A DNA stretch of 64,000 nucleotides from assembly GCF_001590835.1 (NCBI RefSeq), contig NZ_LTAQ01000012.1:279169-343168 (forward strand). The letters run 5' to 3'. How positions within the stretch are numbered: the stretch's first letter is position 1; each line of letters starts with the position of its first letter. The notes beneath the pieces are model-generated. The model made no database searches, had not been told where the DNA came from, and saw nothing but the letters and a program-made list of their open reading frames with translations. Positions 9,315 to 15,964 of the stretch are shown one piece after another. Both the position numbers and the translations under genes were made by a program. The DNA is from Bacillus gaemokensis. GTDB taxonomy: Bacteria > Bacillota > Bacilli > Bacillales > Bacillaceae_G.

Positions 9315-9330
9315 TGGCACGGCAATTGCA
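9315..9330 (+). promoter_or_regulatory. Sigma-54 (-24/-12) promoter of the chb operon
   Basis: TGGCAC-GGCAA-TTGCA is an exact -24/-12 element with correct spacing. Transcription would begin near base 9341, about 54 bases before the EIIB start. The matching sigma-54 activator gene is at 15965-18640. Confidence 0.88.
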
Positions 9331-9394
9331 ATAATAAAAGGCGTAAAGAAAAACAAAAAATAAACATAGTTTAAATGCCTAGGGGGACTTATTT

Positions 9395-9697
9395 ATGAAT
9401 ATCTTACTTTGTTGTTCAGCAGGAATGTCTACAAGCTTACTAGTTACAAAAATGGAAGAGGCTGCAAAATCTCGCGGTCTAGAAGGAAAGATTTGGGCTG
9501 TATCTGGGGATGCAGTAAAAAATAATATCGATGAAGCGGATGTACTATTGTTAGGACCGCAAGTTCGTTACATGCTTTCTTCTTTGAAAGCGCTTGCGGA
9601 TGGTAAAAATGTTGGAATCGACGTTATTAATCCAATGCATTACGGCATGATGAATGGGGAAGCAGTTTTAGATCACGCATTAACACTAAAAAAATAA
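9395..9697 (+). CDS. chbB: PTS cellobiose/chitobiose-type EIIB
   Basis: 100-residue cytoplasmic phosphocarrier of the lactose/cellobiose/chitobiose PTS. The active cysteine is Cys7 in [13 protein letters not shown], the P-loop of this class. ATG is preceded by AGGGGGAC. It is the first gene of the operon EIIB-EIIC-EIIA-GH4-deacetylase driven by the sigma-54 promoter at 9315. The presence of a ChbG-type deacetylase at the end of the operon favours chitobiose over plain cellobiose as substrate. Confidence 0.92.
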   Translation: MNILLCCSAGMSTSLLVTKMEEAAKSRGLEGKIWAVSGDAVKNNIDEADVLLLGPQVRYMLSSLKALADGKNVGIDVINPMHYGMMNGEAVLDHALTLKK

Positions 9698-9712
9698 TTA
9701 GGGGGACAGAAA

Positions 9713-11020
9713 ATGCAAAAGTTTATTGCATTTATGGAAAAGTATTTAGTTCCAGTCGCAGGAAGAATCGGAGCGCAACGTCACTTAGTTGCCATCCGTG
9801 ATGGCTTTATCGCAGTTATGCCTCTTATCTTAGTTGGTTCATTTGCAGTACTGATTAATAGTTTACCGATTGATGCATTCCAAAACTTCATGAAAGGTAC
9901 ATTCGGAGAAGTTTGGAAAGATGTCGGCGGTGGTATGTGGACGGGGTCATTTGCAATCTTGGCTCTCATAGTAGCAGTGGGGATAAGTTATAACTTAGCG
10001 AAATCTTACGATATAGACGCGTTGTCAGCGGCAATCATTACATTCGGTGCATTAATTATTATCTCTCCGACAACGCCGAAAGAAGGCGGTATTGATTTAG
10101 CTTGGACAGGGGCACAGGGATTATTCGTTTCCATCATTGTGTCACTGCTTGTAACGGAAGTCTTTAGATTCTTTGTTCAAAGAGAAATTACAATTAAGAT
10201 GCCAGATGGTGTTCCACCAGCAGTAATGAAATCATTCGCAGCTTTAGTGCCAGCATTTGTAATTCTAATAGTAGTTGCGGGTATTCAATTAGCAGTGAAA
10301 TTAGCAGGAACAAGTATTCATAAAATGGTATTCGAAACAATTCAGTTACCATTACAAGGTTTAGCAGCAACATTACCAAGTGCAATTATAATTGCTTTAC
10401 TTATTCACGTATTATGGTTCTTCGGTTTACATGGTCCTAACATTATTGGTGGTATTATCGATCCATTATATTTACCAGCATTAGAAAAAAATATGAAATT
10501 ATTTAACGATGGTATGTCTGCATATGATGTGCCAAATATTTTAACAAAACCATTCTTTGATGTATATGTATATATCGGCGGATCTGGTGCAACATTAGCA
10601 TTTCTAGTAGCAGTTATGCTTGTTGCGAAAAGTGCACAGCTTCGTGGTGTCGGCCGGGTATCTCTTGGTCCTGGATTCTTTAACATTAACGAACCAGTTA
10701 TTTTCGGTACACCAATCGTATTAAACCCAGCTTTAATTATTCCATTTGTAATTACACCAGTTGTATTAGTTATTACTTCTTATACAGCAATTTCTTTAGG
10801 ATGGGTACCAAAAACAGTTGCTTTAGTTCCATGGACAATGCCACCGATCTTTAGTGGTTACCTTGTGTCAGGCGGAAGCATTGCAGGGGCAGTCTTACAG
10901 TTAGTGAACTTTGCAATTGCGGTAGTGATTTACTATCCATTCGTATTAATGTGTGACCGTACTTATGTACAAGCAGAAAAAGCGATTCCAACAGGAAAAG
11001 GCCAATCTGCATCACTTTAA
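9713..11020 (+). CDS. chbC: PTS cellobiose/chitobiose-type EIIC permease
   Basis: 435-residue membrane subunit that moves the disaccharide across the membrane while EIIB phosphorylates it. About ten hydrophobic segments are present. Family landmarks are the N-terminal MEKYLVPVAGRIGAQRHLVAIRDGF, FGLHGPN, and the NINEPVIFGTPIVLNP segment that carries substrate-binding residues. ATG follows AGGGGGA, 15 bases after the EIIB stop. A 36-base palindrome follows the gene before the EIIA gene. Confidence 0.93.
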   Translation: MQKFIAFMEKYLVPVAGRIGAQRHLVAIRDGFIAVMPLILVGSFAVLINSLPIDAFQNFMKGTFGEVWKDVGGGMWTGSFAILALIVAVGISYNLAKSYDIDALSAAIITFGALIIISPTTPKEGGIDLAWTGAQGLFVSIIVSLLVTEVFRFFVQREITIKMPDGVPPAVMKSFAALVPAFVILIVVAGIQLAVKLAGTSIHKMVFETIQLPLQGLAATLPSAIIIALLIHVLWFFGLHGPNIIGGIIDPLYLPALEKNMKLFNDGMSAYDVPNILTKPFFDVYVYIGGSGATLAFLVAVMLVAKSAQLRGVGRVSLGPGFFNINEPVIFGTPIVLNPALIIPFVITPVVLVITSYTAISLGWVPKTVALVPWTMPPIFSGYLVSGGSIAGAVLQLVNFAIAVVIYYPFVLMCDRTYVQAEKAIPTGKGQSASL

Positions 11021-11026
11021 TACATG

Positions 11027-11062
11027 ATTATTCTCGCGGACAATATTGTTCGCGAGAATAAT
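11027..11062. repeat. 36-base near-perfect palindrome between chbC and chbA
   Basis: ATTATTCTCGCGGACAAT followed directly by its complement, with one wobble pair and no loop. There is no run of T after it, so it is a poor terminator. It may be an mRNA-processing or stabilising hairpin that separates permease from downstream enzyme levels. Confidence 0.7.
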
Positions 11063-11200
11063 AACTTTATATCTTGTTCAGAAAGATGGCACACATCTAG
11101 AAGAACACCAAAACCAAATTAGGAAAATAATATTTTAATAGACATGTTCAAATCGAAGGGGTATTTCAATCAGTTGAACTTTATAGAGAGGGCGGTAATT

Positions 11201-11524
11201 ATGATGACTACAGCAGAACAAATTCCATTCCAATTGATTTTACATAGCGGTAACGCGAGAAGCTATGCAATGGAGGCACTGCAATATGCAAAACAGGGGA
11301 AATTATTAGAAGCAGATGAGGCAATGGTAAAGGCAAAAGAAGCGATTAATGAAGCGCATCATTTCCAAACAGAGCTCATACAATCAGAAGCAAGAGGAGA
11401 AAAAACAGAGATTAGTGTTCTTTTAATTCATGCACAAGATCATTTAATGAATTCTATTACAGTAAAAGAATTAGCAGCAGAATTTATCGATCTTTATAAA
11501 AAGCTTGATGCGAAAGGGGAATAA
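11201..11524 (+). CDS. chbA: PTS cellobiose/chitobiose-type EIIA
   Basis: 107-residue EIIA. The frame is open from 11144, but GAGGGCGG just before ATG at 11201 marks the start (ATG at 11204 is possible). The phosphorylated histidine is His77 in [10 protein letters not shown]. It sits between the permease and the phospho-glycosidase, only 3 bases before the latter, so the operon is complete for uptake. A paralogue stands alone at 8069-8386. Confidence 0.92.
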   Translation: MMTTAEQIPFQLILHSGNARSYAMEALQYAKQGKLLEADEAMVKAKEAINEAHHFQTELIQSEARGEKTEISVLLIHAQDHLMNSITVKELAAEFIDLYKKLDAKGE

Positions 11525-11527
11525 GGT

Positions 11528-12853
11528 ATGAGTGGAATTAAAATTGCTACAATTGGCGGTGGCTCTAGTTATACGCCAGAGTTAATTGAAGGATTTATTA
11601 AACGCTATGACGAGCTTCCTGTTCGTGAAATTTGGTTAGTAGATATTGACGCAGGAAAAGAAAAGTTAGAGATTGTTGGTAACTTAGCGAAGCGTATGGT
11701 GAAAAAGGCAGGGTTACCAATTGAGATTCATTTAACACTTGATCGCCGCGCGGCACTTAAAGATGCTGATTTTGTAACAACGCAACTTCGCGTTGGTTTA
11801 TTAGAAGCTCGTGCGAAAGATGAAGCAATTCCTTTAAAATATGATGTAATTGGTCAGGAAACAAATGGTCCTGGTGGATTATTCAAAGCGCTGAGAACGA
11901 TTCCTGTTATTTTGGATATTTGTAAGGATATGGAGGAGCTTTGTCCAAACGCTTGGCTCATTAACTTTGCAAATCCAGCTGGCATGGTAACAGAGGCTGT
12001 ACTACGCTATACAAGTATTCAAAAAGTAGTTGGATTATGTAACGTTCCGATTGGTATTCGTATGGGTCTTGCAAGACTACTTGAAGTAGATGCAAGCCGC
12101 GTTCATGTTGATTTTGCTGGTTTAAATCATATGGTCTACGGATTAGATGTGTATTTAGATGGCGTAAGTGTAATGGACCGTGTGTTAGAACTTGTAACAG
12201 ATCCAGAGAAGCAAATTACGATGGAAAACATCGCTGCGCTTGATTGGGAGCCAGACTTTATTCGCGGACTTCGTGCAATTCCATGTCCATATCATCGCTA
12301 TTACTATAAAACACGTGAAATGTTAGAAGAGGAAAAACAAGCTTCTATCGAAAAAGGTACACGTGCAGAAGTCGTGAAAAAATTAGAAGATGACTTATTC
12401 GAGTTATATAAAGATCCGAATTTAGATATTAAGCCACCACAATTAGAAAAACGCGGCGGAGCTTATTATAGTGATGCAGCATGTAGTTTGATTACATCTA
12501 TTTACAATAACAAAGGTGATATTCAACCTGTTAATACGAGAAACAACGGCACAATTGCAAGCTTGCCGCATGATTCTGCTGTTGAAGTGAACTGTATCAT
12601 TACAAAAGATGGTCCAAAACCGATTGCGGTAGGCGACTTACCAGTTCCAGTTCGCGGTTTAGTTCAGCAAATTAAATCATTTGAGCGCACATCAATTGAA
12701 GCTGCTGTTACAGGTGATTATCATAAAGCGCTGCTAGCTATGACAATTAATCCACTTGTACCATCAGATAAGGTAGCAAAACAAATTTTAGATGAAATGT
12801 TGGAAGCTCATAAAGAGTATCTTCCGCAGTTCTTCAAAAAGGTAGAGAAATAA
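11528..12853 (+). CDS. chbF: 6-phospho-beta-glucosidase, GH4 family
   Basis: 441-residue NAD- and metal-dependent family 4 glycosidase (ChbF/CelF/LicH type) that cleaves the phospho-disaccharide delivered by the PTS. Seen are the Rossmann motif IATIGGGSSYTPEL at the N-terminus, GQETNGPGG, NFANPAGMVTE, the metal-ligand cysteine in GLCNVPIG, and GLNHMVYG. ATG follows the EIIA stop by 3 bases. With ChbG next door the natural substrate is probably chitobiose-6-P after mono-deacetylation, although cellobiose-6-P is also possible. Confidence 0.92.
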   Translation: MSGIKIATIGGGSSYTPELIEGFIKRYDELPVREIWLVDIDAGKEKLEIVGNLAKRMVKKAGLPIEIHLTLDRRAALKDADFVTTQLRVGLLEARAKDEAIPLKYDVIGQETNGPGGLFKALRTIPVILDICKDMEELCPNAWLINFANPAGMVTEAVLRYTSIQKVVGLCNVPIGIRMGLARLLEVDASRVHVDFAGLNHMVYGLDVYLDGVSVMDRVLELVTDPEKQITMENIAALDWEPDFIRGLRAIPCPYHRYYYKTREMLEEEKQASIEKGTRAEVVKKLEDDLFELYKDPNLDIKPPQLEKRGGAYYSDAACSLITSIYNNKGDIQPVNTRNNGTIASLPHDSAVEVNCIITKDGPKPIAVGDLPVPVRGLVQQIKSFERTSIEAAVTGDYHKALLAMTINPLVPSDKVAKQILDEMLEAHKEYLPQFFKKVEK

Positions 12854-12882
12854 AAAGCGGCGCTTACTAAGCCCGCTTTTTT
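12853..12882 (+). terminator. Terminator after chbF
   Basis: AAAAAGCGG...CCGCTTTTTT hairpin with T run. It may be partial, since chbG follows only after repeat copy A. Confidence 0.75.
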
Positions 12883-12885
12883 CAT

Positions 12886-13084
12886 TTATATAAATATAAA
12901 TTGAAGAACCGACATAAAACCTTTCTTTTTAGGTGGGAGAGAGCATCTGGCTATGCATAGTAGCGGTCAGAGCCTCTTCCTGCCCCATGCCAAGCTAAAA
13001 CAAAGAGAGAAACCGAGTGTAGGTCACTTTTTATTCTTCATAGCAGCGGATTATATGCCAGTAAATCAAGATGGATATATATAG
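12886..13084 (+). repeat. Dispersed repeat family 1, copy A
   Basis: About 199 bases. It begins TATATAAATA and ends TGGATATATATA, so the ends are imperfect inverted repeats. Shared landmarks are ACATAAAACC, AGCGGTCAGAGCC, GCCCCATGCCA and TTCATAG. It is in the same orientation as copies B and C, and lies directly before the chbG ribosome site. Likely one of the bcr-type repeats of the cereus group; I cannot say which. Confidence 0.8.
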
Positions 13085-13098
13085 TAGGAGGGAAATTT

Positions 13099-13803
13099 AT
13101 GATTCGATTAATTGTAAATGCAGATGATTTTGGTCTTACAGAAGGTACAAACTATGGAATTGTTGAAGGACATGTAAACGGGATTGTGAATTCTACGACG
13201 ATGATGATGAACATGCCAGGAACGGAGCGTGCTGTCCATTTAGCGAAAGAATATAAGTCATTAGGAGTAGGGGTTCATCTCGTTTTAACAGCCGGTAAAC
13301 CGCTTCTTACAGATGTTCCGTCTCTTGTTAGTGAAGATGGTTCCTTTCATAAGCAAAGTATTGTAAGAGAAGGAAATATAAATCCTGAAGAGGTTGAAAG
13401 AGAATGGACTGCACAAATTGAGAAGTTTTTATCATATGGATTAACACCAACGCATTTAGATAGTCATCATCATGTACATGGCCTACCGATTTTGCATGAT
13501 GTTCTTGAACGGTTAGCGGATAAATATAACGTACCAATCCGCCGCTGCGAAAAGGACAGAGCAGTACGTCCATTTTCTGATGTGTTTTATAGTGACTTTT
13601 ATAGTGATGGCGTACAAGAAGATTACTTTATGAAACTGAAAGAACGTGTAGTAGATGGGCAAACAGTAGAGGTGATGGTGCACCCTGCTTATATTGATCC
13701 AGAGCTTGTAAAGCGTTCTTCTTACGTTATGGATCGTGTGAAGGAATTACGAATTTTAACAGAAAGTACTTTGCCAGAAGGTGTAGAGCTTGTGAAATTT
13801 TAA
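13099..13803 (+). CDS. chbG: Chitooligosaccharide deacetylase, YdjC/ChbG family
   Basis: 234-residue carbohydrate deacetylase that removes one N-acetyl group from chitobiose(-6-P) so that the GH4 enzyme can cleave it. The metal site is visible as NADDFGLT at the N-terminus, [10 protein letters not shown] near the middle and MVHPAY near the C-terminus. ATG follows GTAGGAGGG. It is bracketed by two direct copies of repeat family 1, one ending 15 bases before the start and one beginning at the stop codon. The pathway fits the upstream PTS operon. Confidence 0.9.
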   Translation: MIRLIVNADDFGLTEGTNYGIVEGHVNGIVNSTTMMMNMPGTERAVHLAKEYKSLGVGVHLVLTAGKPLLTDVPSLVSEDGSFHKQSIVREGNINPEEVEREWTAQIEKFLSYGLTPTHLDSHHHVHGLPILHDVLERLADKYNVPIRRCEKDRAVRPFSDVFYSDFYSDGVQEDYFMKLKERVVDGQTVEVMVHPAYIDPELVKRSSYVMDRVKELRILTESTLPEGVELVKF

Positions 13804-14003
13804 TATATATAAATACAAATTAGAAAATCGATATAAAACCTTTCTTTTTAGGAGCGAAAGAGGATCCAATCATGCATAGAAGCGGTCAGATCCTCTTCTT
13901 GCCCCATGCCAAGTTAAAACAAAAAGAGAAAACGAGTGCAGGTCATATTTTGATTTTCATAGCCGTGACTTATACGCTTGAAAATCAAAATGGATTTATA
14001 TAG
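13804..14003 (+). repeat. Dispersed repeat family 1, copy B
   Basis: About 200 bases with perfect 9-base terminal inverted repeats TATATAAAT/ATTTATATA. It contains an internal perfect inverted repeat AAGAGGATC/GATCCTCTT around the AGAAGCGGTCA core. It is a direct repeat of copy A on the other side of chbG. Confidence 0.85.
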
Positions 14004-14004
14004 T

Positions 14005-14105
14005 AAAAAAGACGGTTTATTAAGGGGAGCCACCTAAAAATAAAATATACGTTATTTTTTCAAAGTAATTACTTTTTTAGTACCCTCTATTAAGGCCGTC
14101 TTTTT
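14005..14105. terminator. Long imperfect hairpin between chbG and chrA
   Basis: AAAAAAGACGG and CCGTCTTTTT enclose about 80 bases with further partial pairing (GGGGAG/CCCTC, CTAAAAA/TTTTTAG). It is a plausible bidirectional terminator between convergent genes. Its size also recalls a degenerate small element. Confidence 0.55.
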
Positions 14106-14111
14106 GTATGG

Positions 14112-15272
14112 TTAGATAATGGAAAGAATATATCCACTAAACGCACCGAGCATAACAATCATCCACGGAGGTGCTTTCCAAAATGCTAAGAGACAAAATA
14201 AGAGAGACGCGATAACAAAGTCAATTTGGCTCGCAATGGTACTTGTCCAAATGGGGTTGTAGAAGGCAGCTAACAACATGCCGACGACTGCGGCATTAAT
14301 GCCAAGGAGTGCACCTTGTATAGAAGGTTGGCGTCTGACATAATCCCAAAATGGTAAAACTCCAATGATGAGTAAGAAAGCAGAAAGGAAGATAGCGATT
14401 GTTGCAAGGGTAGCACCAAGTGCCCCGTCCAGCACAGCTCCTATGTAAGAAGCAAATGTAAAGAGAGGACCTGGAACGGCCTGCGTTAATCCGTATCCTG
14501 CTAGAAATTGCTCTTTTGTCATCATCCCACTTAAAACGAATTCATTTTCTAAAAGAGGCAGAACAACATGTCCCCCGCCAAATACGAGTGCACCAGAGCG
14601 GTAGAAACTATCGAATAAAGAAATAAAATGGGAATACGGTCTTAATATCGGTAACAAGATTAATAATCCAAAGAATAACAGAAGACACGAAATGGCTGTT
14701 ATGCGTGAAACTGGGATCGGTGTTTTATTAACAGATGGAATCGTATGGTTTCGATATAAGAGCCAACCTATAATACCTGCAAGTAGAATAAGCACAACTT
14801 GAGTCCAAACACTTGGATATAGTAAAGCAGCTGAAGCTGTAATGACTGCAACTGTGATTCGATTGCGGTCTGGTGTTAATTTCTGTGCCATGCTCCATAT
14901 TGCATGGGCAACGATGGCCACGGCTACAAGTTTTAATCCATGAATAAATCCAGTGCCGGATATTTGAAACTGTTCCAGAAGCGAAGCGAAAAAGACTAGA
15001 GCAAGTACAGAAGGAAGTGTAAATCCAATCCAAGAGACGATAGCCCCAAGTATTCCTCCGCGTGATAAACCAATCCCAATCCCAACTTGGCTACTAGCGG
15101 GACCCGGAAGGAATTGACAAAGGGCAACTAAATCTGTGTAGTTTCTTTCATTTATCCATTTTCTTTTTTGTACATACTCATGGTGAAAATAGCCAAGGTG
15201 AGCTACAGGGCCACCAAAAGAAGTGAGTCCTAGTTTAAGTGATACAAGGAAAATTTCAATTATTGTTTTCAA
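14112..15272 (-). CDS. chrA: Chromate transporter ChrA
   Basis: 386-residue two-domain CHR-family transporter, thought to export chromate. Both homologous halves are present: the first with KLGLTSFGGPVAHLGYFH and CQFLPGPASSQ, the second with GALVFGGGHVVLPLLE and TQAVPGPLFTFASYIG. The start is TTG at 15272, with a perfect AGGAGG five bases upstream, rather than the open-frame ATG at 15308. It stands alone, convergent with the chb operon. CHR proteins also occur without chromate exposure, so the physiological substrate may differ. Confidence 0.9.
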   Translation of the reverse strand: MKTIIEIFLVSLKLGLTSFGGPVAHLGYFHHEYVQKRKWINERNYTDLVALCQFLPGPASSQVGIGIGLSRGGILGAIVSWIGFTLPSVLALVFFASLLEQFQISGTGFIHGLKLVAVAIVAHAIWSMAQKLTPDRNRITVAVITASAALLYPSVWTQVVLILLAGIIGWLLYRNHTIPSVNKTPIPVSRITAISCLLLFFGLLILLPILRPYSHFISLFDSFYRSGALVFGGGHVVLPLLENEFVLSGMMTKEQFLAGYGLTQAVPGPLFTFASYIGAVLDGALGATLATIAIFLSAFLLIIGVLPFWDYVRRQPSIQGALLGINAAVVGMLLAAFYNPIWTSTIASQIDFVIASLLFCLLAFWKAPPWMIVMLGAFSGYILSII

Positions 15273-15496
15273 GGTAACCTCCTGAAGAAATATTAAATCT
15301 AGGTGCATTATACAGGAACGAATTGAGTAGAAGGAATAAGTATTATGTAAAGTTTTTGTAAATATATTGGAAGAGGGATAAGGTCTCTCATAAAAAGCAA
15401 AGTTGAAAGAGGCATAATTGATTGCATTCCAGCCATAAATTAGTTAAAGAGGTACCTAGATTAAGGTGAAATTTATATAAGGAGAATGTTGCTTGT

Positions 15497-15922
15497 ATGA
15501 CAAAACATTTCTTTGCTAGGTTAAATGGCCAGAGGGAACTACCTCCTGTGAATACGAAAGCTTATGGTGTAACAGAATTTGTTTTTAATAGTGATTTAAA
15601 ACGGCTATCTTATAGAATTATATTGAAAAATATTGAGAAGGTTATATCTTGTCAGATCCATCTAGGGAAAAGTAATCAAAATGGGCCAATAGTTTTGTAT
15701 TTATATGGTCCTGTCAAACAAGGGATTAGCGTGGATAAAGGAGTTGTTACAGGTACGGTAATGATTGAAGATTTAGAAGGGCCGCTGCAAAGGAAGGGAA
15801 TTGAGGACCTCATTCAAGAAATAGATCAAGCGAATGCATATGTAAATATTCATACAAAGAAATTTAAAAAAGGGGAAATACGTGGGAGGATAAGGAAATT
15901 GAAAGTAGGTGCTATTCAGTAA
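15497..15922 (+). CDS. CHRD domain protein
   Basis: 141-residue protein made of a single CHRD domain, an immunoglobulin-like fold first seen in chordin. Visible landmarks are FFARLNGQRELPPVNTKAYG at the N-terminus, a CQIHLGKSNQNGPIVLYLYG core and the NIHTKKFKKGEIRGRI end. There is no signal peptide, so it may be cytoplasmic or a spore protein. ATG follows AAGGAGA by 12 bases, longer than ideal. The function is unknown. It shares a bidirectional terminator with the sigma-54 activator gene. Confidence 0.8.
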   Translation: MTKHFFARLNGQRELPPVNTKAYGVTEFVFNSDLKRLSYRIILKNIEKVISCQIHLGKSNQNGPIVLYLYGPVKQGISVDKGVVTGTVMIEDLEGPLQRKGIEDLIQEIDQANAYVNIHTKKFKKGEIRGRIRKLKVGAIQ

Positions 15923-15925
15923 ATA

Positions 15926-15962
15926 AAAATGCCTGTGAAGCGAATCGTTCACAGGCATTTTA
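15926..15962. terminator. Bidirectional terminator
   Basis: TAAAATGCCTGTGAA/TTCACAGGCATTTTA stem with A and T flanks, between the convergent CHRD and activator genes. Confidence 0.9.
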
Positions 15963-15964
15963 TT

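Noticed and set aside
14005-14105. Insertion sequence or transposon remnant
   Set aside because: No transposase fragment or target duplication is visible; the sequence is explained as a long hairpin terminator.
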